From Leptobrachium leishanense (lineage: Eukaryota > Chordata > Amphibia > Anura > Megophryidae), in assembly GCA_009667805.1 (NCBI GenBank), contig CM019063.1, forward strand, positions 192,089,871 through 192,153,870: 64,000 nt of DNA, in the 5' to 3' direction. Numbering within the stretch: the stretch's first letter is position 1; the number at the start of each line of letters is the position of its first letter. The notes under the pieces are model-generated. The model did not search any database. It had not been told where the DNA came from and was given only the letters and a program-made list of their open reading frames with translations. Positions 1 to 13,757 of the stretch are shown here, piece after piece. Position numbers and translations under genes: made by a program.

Positions 1-766
<766 letters not shown>

Positions 767-1544
767 TACTTCAAAGAAAATAAAGTGTTTTATAAGGTGA
801 CTTTGTAATGCATAAGTACTCTAGTTACAGCTTATGTAAGTGATGTAGTGTTCCTTTTTAAGAGCTGCTTGAAGATCCTGCCTAGTCATTGTGCCTCTGA
901 TGCTTGCCTGGCATTCCAGGGCATTGATCCTGCATCCTTTTGAATGCCAGGCATTGTTGCCTGCTTACAGGGCTGCTTCTCCCTGGCGTAGATCACTATT
1001 GATGTGGCAATCGCCTGTGCTGCTTGTAAACTGTCTGACTAGGAGCTGACTGGTTTATGGTACATCCCATTATTTGTCATACACATTATGAACACTGAAT
1101 TTTCTGTGAGGTGCTTTTGTGTTAATAAAAGATTATAACATTTCTAAAGTGAACCTACACCCTGACATTTTTAAAGATGAAAACCTTTAGGCGAGTATTT
1201 CAAGCTCCAAAGAGAAAAAGGATTGATACGTAGTTAAGTTAATCATGGTGTCCTTTGGTCTTTGCACTATGCACAGCAATCGAGTGCTGTTCAATGTACA
1301 GAGCAAATAGTAAGAAAGTTCTTGTATATTTGGAGATCGTACACGGGACATTGCAGCATTACTATATTTATGTCAGTTCCATCTGCACTGTTTTTGACCT
1401 TTTTAGATTTAGATTGCCCAATGTACAGAGCAGGCACATATAACATGAAAAAACAAATAAGTAATCAATATAAATATTGGGTGCTGAGGTCCAAAAAAGA
1501 ATGTTTGAGCATAAGGAGTCTACAAAAATGTATTTTTTTATATA
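767..1544. other. Unclassified sequence between two Tc1 copies
   Basis: No convincing gene or terminal repeat seen. Moderately AT-rich unique-looking sequence with a short repeat of CTTGCCTGGCATT near 903 and 939. Confidence 0.5.
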
Positions 1545-3158
<1,614 letters not shown>

Positions 3159-3765
3159 TGTATATAATATATATATATATATGTGTGTGGATTTGATAAG
3201 TCGTGCTAGTCCAGATGGCAAAATCACCAGAGTTTAGCACTAGTTGTGATTAGGGATGTGCATGGCTGAAAAAATTGTTTCGTTTTTAAATTAATTTAGT
3301 TTTTTTGGAATTTCGTAACGAATTTGGTTTGAAATTTTTGAATCTATTCGAATTTCATATCAATTCGATAGTTTATATCAATTCGAATTTTGGATCACTG
3401 AATAAAACCCCAATTGATCAAATTGTGCTGTTAAAAGAAAGGCTAGGGTTAAATTTTAAGCTGTCACAGATTTAGTATTTGAGTGAAACAAATTTAATTT
3501 GTTTCATAAAGTCTTTTGCTGACTTGTATTTTAAGTTAAGATCAATTCAATAGTTATCAATTTGATAGATCATTTCAGATTCGATAGTTGATATCCAATC
3601 AAATGGATATCAAATGTAGGGTTGCACCGATACCAATACTAGTATCGGTATCGGGGCCGATACTGGGTACTGCAGGAGTACTTGGTACTCGTGCAGTACC
3701 CCCGATAATTTTTCCGATACCGGAAGCCGGCATTGAGCCGGCATCCGAGGGGTTGCGGTGGCTGT

Positions 3766-4202
3766 CCGAATGCTCTATCAGCATTCGGACAGCCGCCCCT
3801 GGAGCTCTCTGCGATACTTACCTTCCTGGGCGCCCGCCGGGAATGTCTCCGCGCGTGCGCTCGTTGGAAGCACCCCAGCCGCGACCACGTGGGACCATGT
3901 GATCACAGCTGGGGTCCTTCCAACGAGCGCACGCGCGGAGACATTCCAGGCGGCGCCCAGGAAGGTAAGTATAAACACACTAAGCAGCTGCAGGGCCTGT
4001 CTGAATGCAGATAGAGCATTCGGACAGGCCCTGCAGCTGCTCTCCGCTCATTCTTACCTTCCTGGGCGACGTCGGGAAAGTTTCCCCGCGCGCGCTCGTT
4101 GGAAGGACCCCAGCCGTTATCACATGGTCCCACGTGGTCGCGGCTGGGGTCCTTCCAACGAGCGCGCGGAGACATTCCCAGCGGCACCCAGGAAGGTAAG
4201 TA
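3766..4202. repeat. Tandem long palindromes with splice-donor-like motifs
   Basis: Three adjoining hairpins: about 3815-3975, 3978-4048 and 4055-4202. Arms share CGCTCGTTGGAAG, CCCAGC and CCAGGAAGGTAAGT; the last contains consensus donor GTAAGT on both strands (3965 and 4196 on +, 3816-3821 on -). Confidence 0.8.
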
Positions 4203-4204
4203 TC

Positions 4205-4307
4205 ATTGGGGGGGCAATATCCATGTATGAGCTGGGGGGCAATATCCATGTGTGAGCTGGGGGGAAAATCCATAAGGTGGGGGGCAATATCCATGTGTGA
4301 GCTGGGG
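4205..4307 (+). repeat. Short G-rich minisatellite (about 25-bp unit)
   Basis: Four imperfect units of GGGGGCAATATCCATGTG-type sequence plus TGAGCTG. It looks like the unexpanded form of the much larger array at 7062-8901. Confidence 0.8.
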
Positions 4308-4778
4308 CAGTATGAAAATATATATATATATATATCGGGGGGATATACATGTGAGCTGGGGGCATTTTTATATGGTCTGTTCTTATTAGAAAGCGTCACA
4401 TGACATTAAAGAAAAGTATCGGTACTCGGTATCGGTCTTAAAGTGGTATTGGTGCATCTCTAATCAAATGGATATCAAAAGTTTATCAATTATTCAAATT
4501 TTTCTTTTACGATGATGACAGTGTAAACCGAAATAAATTTGTTATATAATGTTTCGAATTCGTATCGATTAGTTATTCGGAAGTACTTCCGAACTACGAA
4601 TTATCAAATTTCATTACAAAATCTGACTTTTTCCTAAACTAATGCACATCTCTAGTAGTGATACCTTTTTTTTATTGGACTAATGTTACATTTAAAAGAC
4701 AAGCTTTCGAGAGTATACCTCTCATCTTCAGGTCTGGAAGCTATACTGAGAAAAATCATACAGGTTATTTAGAGAATG

Positions 4779-4905
4779 GTGAAACTCGGAATTACTGGAG
4801 AAGTGAAATTGTAGTTCATGCAGCCGATTTGGAAAGGGAGATTAATGGGAGAATTTTTCTGGTTTGACCTAGAATTTTCACTTCTCCATTCTCCTGAGTT
4901 TCACC
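4779..4905. repeat. Small foldback repeat (GGTGAAACTC ends)
   Basis: Inverted arms GGTGAAACTC ... GAGTTTCACC with GGAGAAGTGAAA inside. A related half occurs at about 39128-39175. No target duplication identified. Confidence 0.6.
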
Positions 4906-5174
4906 TTTCTTTGAATAGACGTGATAGAATTGAACAAAAAGGGCCGAGCAGAGGGGTGGGGGTGTGGTAGGATGGGTGTTCTAAATACTGTATAGTGGAA
5001 TAGTACGGTCAAGAGACTGCTAAACAAACAAGACTAGGGATGCACCGATACTAGTATCGGTATCGGGGCCGATATTGCCGTTTGCACGAGTACTTGTTAC
5101 TCGTGCAAACGGCCCGATACATCCTGCCGATACCGGAAGCCGGCGCTGGGCCGGCTTGCCGGTATCCGCGGGGC

Positions 5175-5480
5175 TGGGGAAGCTGGCCGCGTGCATGAAA
5201 AGCACGCGGCCAGCGTTCCCCTCCGGCGCGCCGCGATACTCACCCATCCTGAAGGTCCGGTCGCTGGGCAGTGATGCGGTCGCTGGGCAGTGATGCGGCC
5301 ACTGGGCGCTCCTGTGACGCTGCCTCTCGGCTGGAGGCAGCGTCACAGATGCGCCCGGCGGCCACGTGATCGCATCACTGCCCAGCGACCGGACCTTCAG
5401 GATGGGTGAGTATCGCGGCGCGCCGGAGGGGAACGCTGGCCGCGTGCTTTACATGCACACGGCCAGCTTCCCCAGCGTTC
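5175..5480. repeat. Long imperfect palindrome in hAT copy 2
   Basis: Arms (GCTGGCCGCGTGC, CGCGATACTCACCCATCCTG, GGTCCGGTCGCTGGGCAGTG) repeat inverted around a centre near 5325. The arms are different in sequence from those in copy 1 but again carry a donor-like motif, GTGAGTATCG, on both strands. Confidence 0.75.
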
Positions 5481-5489
5481 GAGCTGGGG

Positions 5490-5549
5490 GCCAATCCATG
5501 AGACCTGGGGGCCAATCCATGAGACCTGGGGGCCAATCCATGAGAGCTG
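5490..5549 (+). repeat. Three-unit 21-bp repeat (GACCTGGGGGCCAATCCAT)
   Basis: Three near-identical direct copies, resembling the unit at 4205-4307. Confidence 0.85.
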
Positions 5550-5563
5550 AAGGAAGGTAAGTA

Positions 5564-5715
5564 TGAGCGGGGCGGGGGGGGCATATCCATGGCGGGGGGG
5601 GGCATATCCATGAGCGGCGGGGGGGGCATATCCATGAGCGGCGGGGGGGGCATATCCATGAGCGGGGGGGGCATATCCATGAGCGGGGGGGGGCATATCC
5701 ATGAGCGGGGGGGGC
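5564..5715 (+). repeat. G-rich minisatellite (GCATATCCATGAGCGGGGGG)
   Basis: About seven units of 20-24 bp that vary mainly in G-run length. Frames through it are open only because of the repeat. Confidence 0.92.
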
Positions 5716-7061
5716 ATGCTTCTTCACGGTCACTTAACGTGTTTGTTTTGCGGTTACATGGGGCACTGCATGCATTGGTCTTTATTCTTACAGTAGAGAA
5801 GTCATTAATTATAACTTTTTGTGAATTGGGACATTGGAATTTTAAAAAAAAAGCAAGTTTAAATCAATCTAAATTTAGTTGGAGTCGGTACATTGTTTGC
5901 CGACTCCAGGTACCCAAAATTGGCTCCGACTCCTTGACTCTGACTCCAGATATTGGCAGACGTGCAGAGGTACGAGCCCTTGATGTTGTATGTGGTGTTA
6001 TTGTGCCAGGCAATGCTGCTGTCATGTATATATTGGCACAGTTTGCAGTGGGACTTGATGCAGCGTTTGGTCCCATTCTCTATGTCATCCTCTCTCTGAG
6101 TTTGCTGCAGACCAGTCTTTACCTCAGGTTTGGGGGTACTTGAATTCCAGAAAGGGATGCTGTGGGAATATTCCTTCGAGCTCAAGATGTCACGTACACG
6201 CCTTCACTCCAGAAGGATACGGGACTCGCCGAAGTGGACGCAGGGTTAAAAATCACTATCCGTCTGCACTAGACCCAGAATAATGACTACGTTGCACACA
6301 ATCCCTGCACCCACTTCCCTTGTAATCTATCAACACTGCCACCACAGGTCCCTGTTATAGGTGTACCCCGGATGCTTAATCTCTATACCAGAACAGACCT
6401 GACACTCTGATTATACACCCAAAGACAGAAAACCGTTCAAACGACTGACTTCACCCCAACTCACGTTTAGTAGATTGTCCCGATCTATAAAACCCTTTAT
6501 GATAATCCAGTCTTCTCGTTTAACGAGGTTCTTAGACAGAGGCAGATCTTTTAAGTTTTATATTTATTATGAGACAAATACATCGCCGTGCATTTACAGA
6601 AAAATGGATACAATTAATTGCACACACAAGCAGAGAAATAAAAAACAGAGATAAACAGCAAATTCTAGTTGCTTACAATGCAAGCTAGAAGATCAGCCGC
6701 CAGGGAGGCTCCAGTAGGAGATGGCAATATTCTTCAATTTTTTGATTGACCTCCAAAGAATAAGCAATGAGCCTGGATTGGGGCCCAGAATTTATGCACT
6801 CCTTACGCTCTTCCAGCGTCATGCCCATAGATGGTACAGACCGCCCACTCCTGGTAATTCGTGGGCATGCTCAGTTCACTTCTTACTTAATTTGATTCAA
6901 AGGTATCAACATAGTGTCAAGCTACAAAGGCATATTTGCTTCTTTGATATATATGATCGATTACAGGGTCACTACCGCAGAGTCTGGGAGAACACTCATT
7001 GGTGTGCTTGAGTTGTTTTCCCATTTGGTCTGCTCAGCAAGGGGGCTATTTCCCCTATCAT
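5716..7061 (-). other. Foreign segment inside hAT copy 2, possible LTR fragment
   Basis: Includes a GGAGTCGGTAC / CCGACTCC repeat motif near 5880-5950. On the minus strand 6720 to about 6190 looks like a retroelement LTR (AATAAATATAAAAC signal near 6570, end GTACGTGACA near 6190). No gag or pol is present. The LTR reading is an inference. Confidence 0.35.
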
Positions 7062-8901
7062 GCGGGGGGGGGGGGGACGCATACCCGTGTGTGAGCGGGG
7101 GGGGGCGCATACCCGTGTGTGAGCGGGGGGGGGGGGCATACCCGTGTGTGAGCGGGGGGGGCGCATACCCGTGTGTGAGCGGGGGGGGCGCATACCCGTG
7201 TGTGAGCGGGGGGGGGGGGGCGCATACCCGTGTGTGAGCGGGGGGGGGGGGCGCATACCCGTGTGTGAGCGGGGGGGGGGCGCATACCCGTGTGTGAGCG
7301 GGGGGGCGCATACCCGTGTGTGAGCGGGGGGGGGGCGCATACCCGTGTGTGAGCGGGGGGGGCGCATACCCGTGTGTGAGCGGGGGGGGGGCATACCCGT
7401 GTGTGAGCGGGGGGGGGCGCATACCCGTGTGTGAGCGGGGGGGGGCGCATACCCGTGTGTGAGCGGGGGGGGCGCATACCCGTGTGTGAGCGGGGGGGGG
7501 CGCATACCCGTGTGTGAGCGGGGGGGGGGGGGCGCATACCCGTGTGTGAGCGGGGGGGGGGCGCATACCCGTGTGTGAGGGGGGGGGCGCATACCCGTGT
7601 GTGAGCGGGGGGGGGCGCATACCCGTGTGTGAGCGGGGGGGCGCATACCCGTGTTGAGCGGGGGGGGGCTACCCGTGTGTGAGCGGGGGGGGCGCATACC
7701 CGTGTGTGAGCGGGGGGGGCGCATACGTTGTGACGGGTGCATACCGGGTGCGGGGGGGGGGCTACCCGTGTGTGAGCGGGGGGGGGGCGCATACCCGTGT
7801 GTGAGCGGGGGGGCGCATACCCGTGTGTGAGCGGGGGGGGCGCATACCCGTGTGTGAGCGGGGGGCGCATACCCGGTGTGAGCGGGGGGCGCATACCCGT
7901 GTGTGAGCAGGGGGGCGCTACCCGTGTGTGAGGGGGGGGGGGCGCATACCCGTGTGTGAGCGGGGGGGCGCATACCCGTGTGTGAGCGGGGGGGGGCGCA
8001 TACCGTGTGTGAGGCGCATACCCGTGTGAGCGGGGGGGGCGCATACCCGTGTGTGAGCAGGGGGGGGCGCATACCCGTGTGAAGCGGGGGGGGCGCATAC
8101 CCGTGTGTGAGCGGGGGGGGGCATACCCGTGTGTGACGGAGGGGGGGCGGCATACCGTCGTGTTGAGCGGGGGGGCGCATACCCGTGTGTGAGCGGGGGG
8201 CGCATACCCGTTGTGTGGGGGGGGGGCGCATACCCGTGTGGAGCGGGGGGGGGGGCGCATACCCGTGTGTGAGCGGGGGAGGGGGCGCATACCCGTGTGA
8301 GCGGGGGGGGGGCGCATACCCGTGTGTGAGCGGGGGGGCGCATACCCGTGTGTGAGGGGGGGGGCGCATACCGTGTGTGAGCGGGGGGGGCGCATACCCG
8401 TGTGTGAGCGGGGGGGGCGCATACCGGTGTGGTGAGCGGGGGGGGGCGCATACCCGTGTGTGAGCGGGGGGGGGCGCATACCCGTGTGAGCGGGGGGGGG
8501 CGCATACCCGTGTGTGAGCGGGGGGGGGCGCATACCCGTGTGTGAGCGGGGGGGGGCGCATACCCGTGTGTGAGGGGGGGGGCGCATACCCGTGTTGTGA
8601 GCGGGGGGGGGGGCGCATACCCGTGTGTGCGGTGGGGGGGGGGCGCATACCCGTGTGTGAGCGGGGGGGGGGGGGCGCATACCCGTGTGTGAGCGGCGGG
8701 GGGGGGGGCGCATACCCGTGTGTGAGCGGGGGGGGGCGCATACCCGTGTGTGAGCGGGGGGGGGGGCGCATACCCGTGTGTGAGCGGGGGGGGGGGCATA
8801 CCCGTGTGTGAGGCGGGGGGCGCATACCCGTGTGTGAGCGGGGGGGGGCGCATACCCGTGTGTGAGCGGGGGGGGGGCGCATACCCGTGTGTGAGCGGGG
8901 G
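7062..8901 (+). repeat. Large G-rich minisatellite (about 27-bp unit)
   Basis: Roughly 65-70 units of CGCATACCCGTGTGTGAGC plus a run of 6-13 G. Variation is mostly G-run length and small losses. The long proline/histidine frames on the minus strand are repeat artefacts. The array has strong G-quadruplex potential on the + strand. Confidence 0.97.
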
Positions 8902-9732
8902 ATATATATATATATTATATTCTGTTCTTATTGGAAAGCGTCACATGACATTAAAGAAAAGTATCGGTACTCGTACTCGGTCTTAAAAAAGTGGTATCGG
9001 TGCATCCCTAATAATTTCCATAACTGGGTTAATTTGTCCAACTTGGTATCTCATTTGTTTTATAGTGGAGACTTTTTTTTTTTTTTTTTTCCCCCCCTCT
9101 CTTTTCTCACTACCTAATCTTAAAGTATTTCAACATGGTGCTGTATACAAATACACATCGCACCCGTCAGTGATTGAATGAAACAAGCACACACACAGGG
9201 AACGCCTCACAGCCTTGCTGGGAAATGCCAAAGCACATTTTTTTACAAAGGGTTGTTAGGTCACTGTATGATTTAGAAACTGAAAGTCTGTAGCCTAGCA
9301 AAGTGAAAGTGCAGAGTTTCATAATCTGTCAGCCTTGGCGCTTGTGGATGTTTGATGTAGCAGGTATAGAGCTAGCACTCTTTAGTGATAACGCTGAATA
9401 GCTGAGTGTTACTGAATTATGTGTGTTTTTTCAGCCTTCCAGGATGATTTAATTTTATAGTCAGATTAAGCATTGTATTTCTATTAACTTTATAAACGCC
9501 AATTTATACCACAGCACTGTGCATGGTACAATCAGTTCAAGAACGACATTGGTACAATACTTTGAAACCAGGAGAAATCTGACCGATACAGGAGGAAATG
9601 AAAGCCCTGTTCCCATGGGAACATACAACATAGAAAATTAGTTCACTACTCATAGGAGGCAGCCTAGATTGATGAGGGAGAAGGGTCATTTGGCGGCCAC
9701 AGATAATTGTCATTGACATAATTATAATTTAA

Positions 9733-10150
9733 AGGGACCCGTCAGCTTCAAAACAAGGTTGTTACATATTAATCCCTCCTACAGCCTTTCTCCTTTTTGA
9801 AGTTCCTTTTAATATTGTGCAGAGTGCTGCACTCACTTTGTGCTGCTCCAGATCTGACCACAAGGAGCTTCCGTTGTAATCGTGAGTGTTGGTGAACTGA
9901 CAGGGAGCGGAACTTTCACCCGAGTCTCCAACCAACTCAATGGATTAAGTAGCATGTTTTTTGGCTGGTCTGAAGTGCATAGAGCTGTGCATTCCTTGCT
10001 TAAACCCTGAACAGCTTATTGACACACAATGCAGGGAGATGAATTTCCCCTGTTTAGAGGCTGAAACAGCCAAACGGGAGAGGAGGGGCCTGTTCACCCA
10101 CTCCTAATCATTTAAAGAAAATTATTAAAAGAGCTTGGTGGATAGTCCAT
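9733..10150. mobile_element. Possible piggyBac-like MITE (TTAA flanked)
   Basis: TTAA at 9729-9732 and 10151-10154 flank a 418-bp segment whose ends AGGGACCCGTC and (inverted) ATGGACTATCC are only partly alike. No ORF. Confidence 0.4.
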
Positions 10151-12320
10151 TTAATGACATAATTTATCATAATTTGTATGTCCTGTCAAACCACGAGGAG
10201 TAACCCAGATTGAAAGTGTGTTATGTTCCACGGTGCTTTATCAGGGCTAATATATAATCAGATTTGAATGCCCCAATCTTCAACTAAAAAGTGTATTTGA
10301 GTAGGTGTTTGTACTTGTTTACACCCTGGGGAAGGAATATGTGTTCCAGAAAGGGGATGGAAGTCATTTGACAGAAGGTGGCAAGAAATGAGCAGAGGGT
10401 CCAGGTATGGATTCCTCCCTGTCACTCATAAAGCTATCCGCTTGAGCAGCCTTCTGGTGTTTAGGTGAGGAATGTACAGCTCTGTTCCTGCCGAACCAGT
10501 AGCCCACATTGTGCTCAAGGAAGCAGCCAGTCCCCTTTCACAGCTACAACTTCAAGGGATATGGCGCGCTGTGTGTTTTTTATCTTTTATTATCCCTTTT
10601 AATTTATGCTTCAATCTCTACGTCTTTGATACTCCTCTCTGAAAATGTGAAACCTTTTCAAAATGTAAATTGCATCGGACAGGAGACCTTTTTAAATGGA
10701 AACCCTCTTAAAATATAACATTTGAGCACTTGCTCTTTTAAATAATGTAGTGAATTTGACTCGAGTGCTGTACTGCTACTGTGTAAAATTCTCTGGTCAA
10801 AAACGAAGGTGCTACAGTGTTTGAGACAATGTGCAACCGCTTATTGTAGAGACTGCCCTTCTGCTGTCACAACTGAAAACTCGAGACTATTTGAATAACA
10901 TATTTTGTTACCATGGATCTTGTGGGATTGAGGTGTATTTCTTTCATATGCTTTACATTACGGAATATACGTTTCCAAATGTGCACTGATATTTAAGTAG
11001 TAAATAGAAGCATATTTCGACTGAAAGAAAATGGTCACAATCAAGATTTTTTTTTCTTTTTTTAATATATGGTGTTTTTCTTTTGTCCTATAGATCTATT
11101 GGTAAAATGTATTGAATGGACTCAAACGTTTCTCCAGTATCTTCTGAGGTGAGAAATTGATATATGAATCATCTCCTGCATAGAAAATGCATGTCAGATG
11201 AATATACATGGTAAGTTTATTCCCAATGTCCTAACGTACTCTGCAGCATGGTACAGGGTGTTAGTGTTTTACATACAGTAGTTATACAGTCATCACAGGT
11301 AGATCTTTCTAGACATTAACGTGTATAGAGCTCTAAATGTATTTTAGGAATTACATATTGGTTTGATAGGGATGATGAAGATTGTGAGGAAAAACCTGTT
11401 CTAGTTCTCATATTTCACATCTGAAGTAATCTCTTGGGTTGTACTAGGAGTAGTTTATATGTGGAGTTAAAGGTTACTATAGAATTCTTATTCACAGTAT
11501 ACATTATATACTATGTATAATATTCACAGTATACTATATATACACACTTTGTCTTTGGTTTAAAAGTAAGCCCAGACACCCCATTTACCCATTGCACAGG
11601 CCTGCATATACAGTGTGTGTGTTTTTTTTTGTCAAAAAGATCTACTTGTCCAATGGACTAGAGGTAGCCCAATCTACTTGTCCTGATAATGCTAGTTTGT
11701 TCAAACCATATTTATTAGGTCATTATTCTTCGCCACATTGAGAATAAAAACAGGTGAATATTTACTTTAAATAGAACAATTCTTATTGCATTGCAGTTTA
11801 CGTATACTCATACACTTGGCACATGGCAGAACACAGTAATATGCGGTGTATACGAGTGTAACACAGAGCTCCTCAGCAATAAGTCACAAATAATATATAT
11901 ATTTTTGTTGATATAAATAAAATGGTTGGAACGGCCACGCAGTTGTCCCACTAACCTCCAGGGTATTGGGAATTAATGGGCCTGTGGGTACCAACTACTT
12001 GTTTGAGCCCCCTGAACCTAATCAAGTAAATATCTCTGACCTCTTCCCCCCCCCCCCAGATACCCCTGTTCCCCCTCCCACCCAGATAGGCACCCTAGCC
12101 ACATCTCCCCACTCAGATATACTCTTCATGCCCTCATGCCATTAAACTTATGGGAGGTGTGCTATCTGTCAGATCCTGGAAGCAGGTAGACGGCTGTTCT
12201 CCCTGAGCTGAATTGAGCACATGTGGGGGCTACTGACACAGGAGGCTAGGCTGCTTGTAAAGGGGTGGGCTGTCAGCCAGAGGGGGCAGGGTTTCACACC
12301 TGTTTTCAGGCAGCAGAGCC
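10151..12320. other. No gene recognised
   Basis: AT-rich sequence with poly-T, poly-C and TA tracts. Apart from the candidate exon at 11094-11148 I see no supported feature. Confidence 0.5.
11094..11148 (+). other. mtmr3: Possible untranslated 5' exon of mtmr3
   Basis: A strong pyrimidine tract ends in CCTATAG before 11094, and a GAG|GTGAGA donor follows 11148, bounding 55 bp. It lies 4 kb upstream of the exon with the start codon, and mtmr3 genes have non-coding leader exons. Internal ATGs would make short upstream frames. Only splice-site shape supports it; transcript data would be needed. Confidence 0.3.
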
Positions 12321-12324
12321 CTCC

Positions 12325-12520
12325 TGCAAGGGCTGTGATTTTTTTTTTTTTTTTTTAATTTATTTTTTTATAATAATTCTTTAAATCCCTGTTTCTGTGT
12401 GAGCAGGAGCAGTGATCTCTCCCTTATCATGACACACAGAGCAGTGCATAATTACACTAGCTCTGTGTGTGTTATAATGAGAGATCCCTGCTCACACACA
12501 TGGATTTAAAAATCGCAGCT
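12325..12520. repeat. Foldback (inverted repeat) element
   Basis: The arm TTTAAATCCCTGTTTCTGTG ... GTGATCTCTCCCTTATCATG is repeated inverted in 12460-12512, with a short loop near 12445. Imperfect. Confidence 0.6.
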
Positions 12521-12839
12521 GTCCCACACAGGCCTTAGTTTCTTTTATTCAGCAGGACCCTGATGCACCCCATATTTCATCTGGCCAGGCTGAATGACGC
12601 TCAGTGGCATGAAAGCACTTTTAAAGCTCACGATCGGAGCATGCTACTGCACTGAGCAGACGGCCAATTGACGTTTGTCGGTATGACCCATCAATTGGCA
12701 GCTTCCTCCTGCACACCACGGTATGAATGCGTGAACTCCAGCCAGCTGTGCCGATTGCTGACCCCAGCAAGTAATGAAAACCTGCCTGCAAACCGAAGGT
12801 GCCGATCTCTGCACCATACCCTCTGCTTGCCTGGCAGGC

Positions 12840-13749
12840 CAGGGTGGATAAAAATCAATGATTTTTTTAAAAAAATCAAAAAAATCGGATTTTTTTGATT
12901 TAAATCAGATTTTTTTAAATAAATGCTTTTTGAGGAAAATATATTACCATCCAAAGGTTATTCCATCATGAAATAAAGATTCGTTTTTTAATTATGTAGA
13001 ATAAGGCTGTATGTTTAATTTTTTTGGTAAATAAATTCCATTAATCCATTCACAATGTCATGCTCTTCCAGAGGTTTTTGTAAGAGTATTGGGCAGTTTC
13101 TCTGCCTACAAGATATTATCACAGATGCTTGGTTTACTTTTGCAGTTCTCAAAACTGAATTTGACTCAGCAGAGATCACATGCCTCTTCTTCACAGCAAA
13201 AATGTGATAACATGAACAAAGTTGAGAAAAACACCTAATCCTAACTTCTACAAACCTATGAATACAGAATCAACTCCTTCAGTGCTAAGTTTCAAGAAGT
13301 TCAGTGAATAGAATAGAAACAATATTTTTCTGATTGTTTGGAGTGGAATAGATCTGCACAAGAAGAAAGTGAAACTAAGTGTGAGGAAGAAGTGGCAAGC
13401 AGACAAGCAGTACTACAAAATGAAAGTGAAACTTTCTGAGCACAATACTGCACAGCCACAGACAGACAAGTCTTTGGATCTTTTTGTGTGTATGACCTGA
13501 GGTTTATCACATTCTTTCCTTGAAGGAAAAAAACCTATAATGGCAGCAGGCCGTAAAAGAGATCCAATTTGGCAATTTTTTAATGAAGTTCCTCTACCTA
13601 CGGTAGCCGCTGCGGGATAGAGATGGCAGCTGCTCTTTAAAAATTATGATTTAAATCGAGTTGATTTAAATCAAGCCTTTTTATTAGTGATTTAAATCAT
13701 GATTTAAATCATGATTTAAATCGACTTGATTTAAATCAAATCCACCCTG
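12840..13749. mobile_element. hAT element family C, 910 bp, non-autonomous
   Basis: Ends CAGGGTGGATAAAAATCA and TTAAATCAAATCCACCCTG are inverted copies, flanked by the perfect 8-bp duplication TGGCAGGC (12832-12839, 13750-13757). The right end carries extra TGATTTAAATCA repeats. A short piece resembling a transposase N terminus remains at 13539-13610. Confidence 0.93.
13539..13616 (+). pseudogene. hAT transposase N-terminal remnant
   Basis: ATG at 13539 opens MAAGRKRDPIWQFFNEVPLP, which resembles the BED-finger start of hAT transposases. It stops after about 26 codons beside the element's right end, so the rest was lost. Confidence 0.55.
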
Positions 13750-13757
13750 TGGCAGGC

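Larger units (their letters stand above)
3617..4462. mobile_element. hAT-like element family B, copy 1 (inner)
   Basis: Inverted ends TAGGGTTGCACCGATAC and GTATTGGTGCATCTCTA, flanked on both sides by the perfect 8-bp duplication ATCAAATG (3609-3616, 4463-4470). No transposase; the interior is a series of long GC-rich palindromes followed by a short G-rich tandem repeat and a TA tract. Confidence 0.9.
3251..4654. mobile_element. hAT-like non-autonomous element (outer), host of an inner hAT
   Basis: Ends TAGGGATGTGCAT and ATGCACATCTCTA are inverted copies. The flanks GTTGTGAT (3243-3250) and GTAGTGAT (4655-4662) agree at 7 of 8 bases, a hAT-type 8-bp target duplication. The interior is rich in AATTCGAAT-like words and codes for nothing. 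About 560 bp without the inner insertion. Confidence 0.75.
5035..9010. mobile_element. hAT-like element family B, copy 2 (expanded, composite)
   Basis: The left end TAGGGATGCACCGATAC and the last 110 bp (GTCACATGACATTAAAGAAA onward, ending GGTGCATCCCTA) match copy 1. The flanks AACAAGAC and ATAATTTC do not match, so this may be a recombinant or the two ends of different copies. The inside holds a long palindrome, two minisatellites, about 1.3 kb of foreign sequence and a 1.8-kb minisatellite. Confidence 0.65.

Noticed and set aside
6996..8882. Proline/histidine/threonine open frames of up to 628 codons
   Set aside because: Same artefact from the G-rich 27-bp minisatellite; frames on all sides are open and change with G-run length.
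7062..8901. CRISPR-like array
   Set aside because: There are no unique spacers between repeats; units are directly adjoining and differ only in G-run length. The context is a vertebrate transposon.
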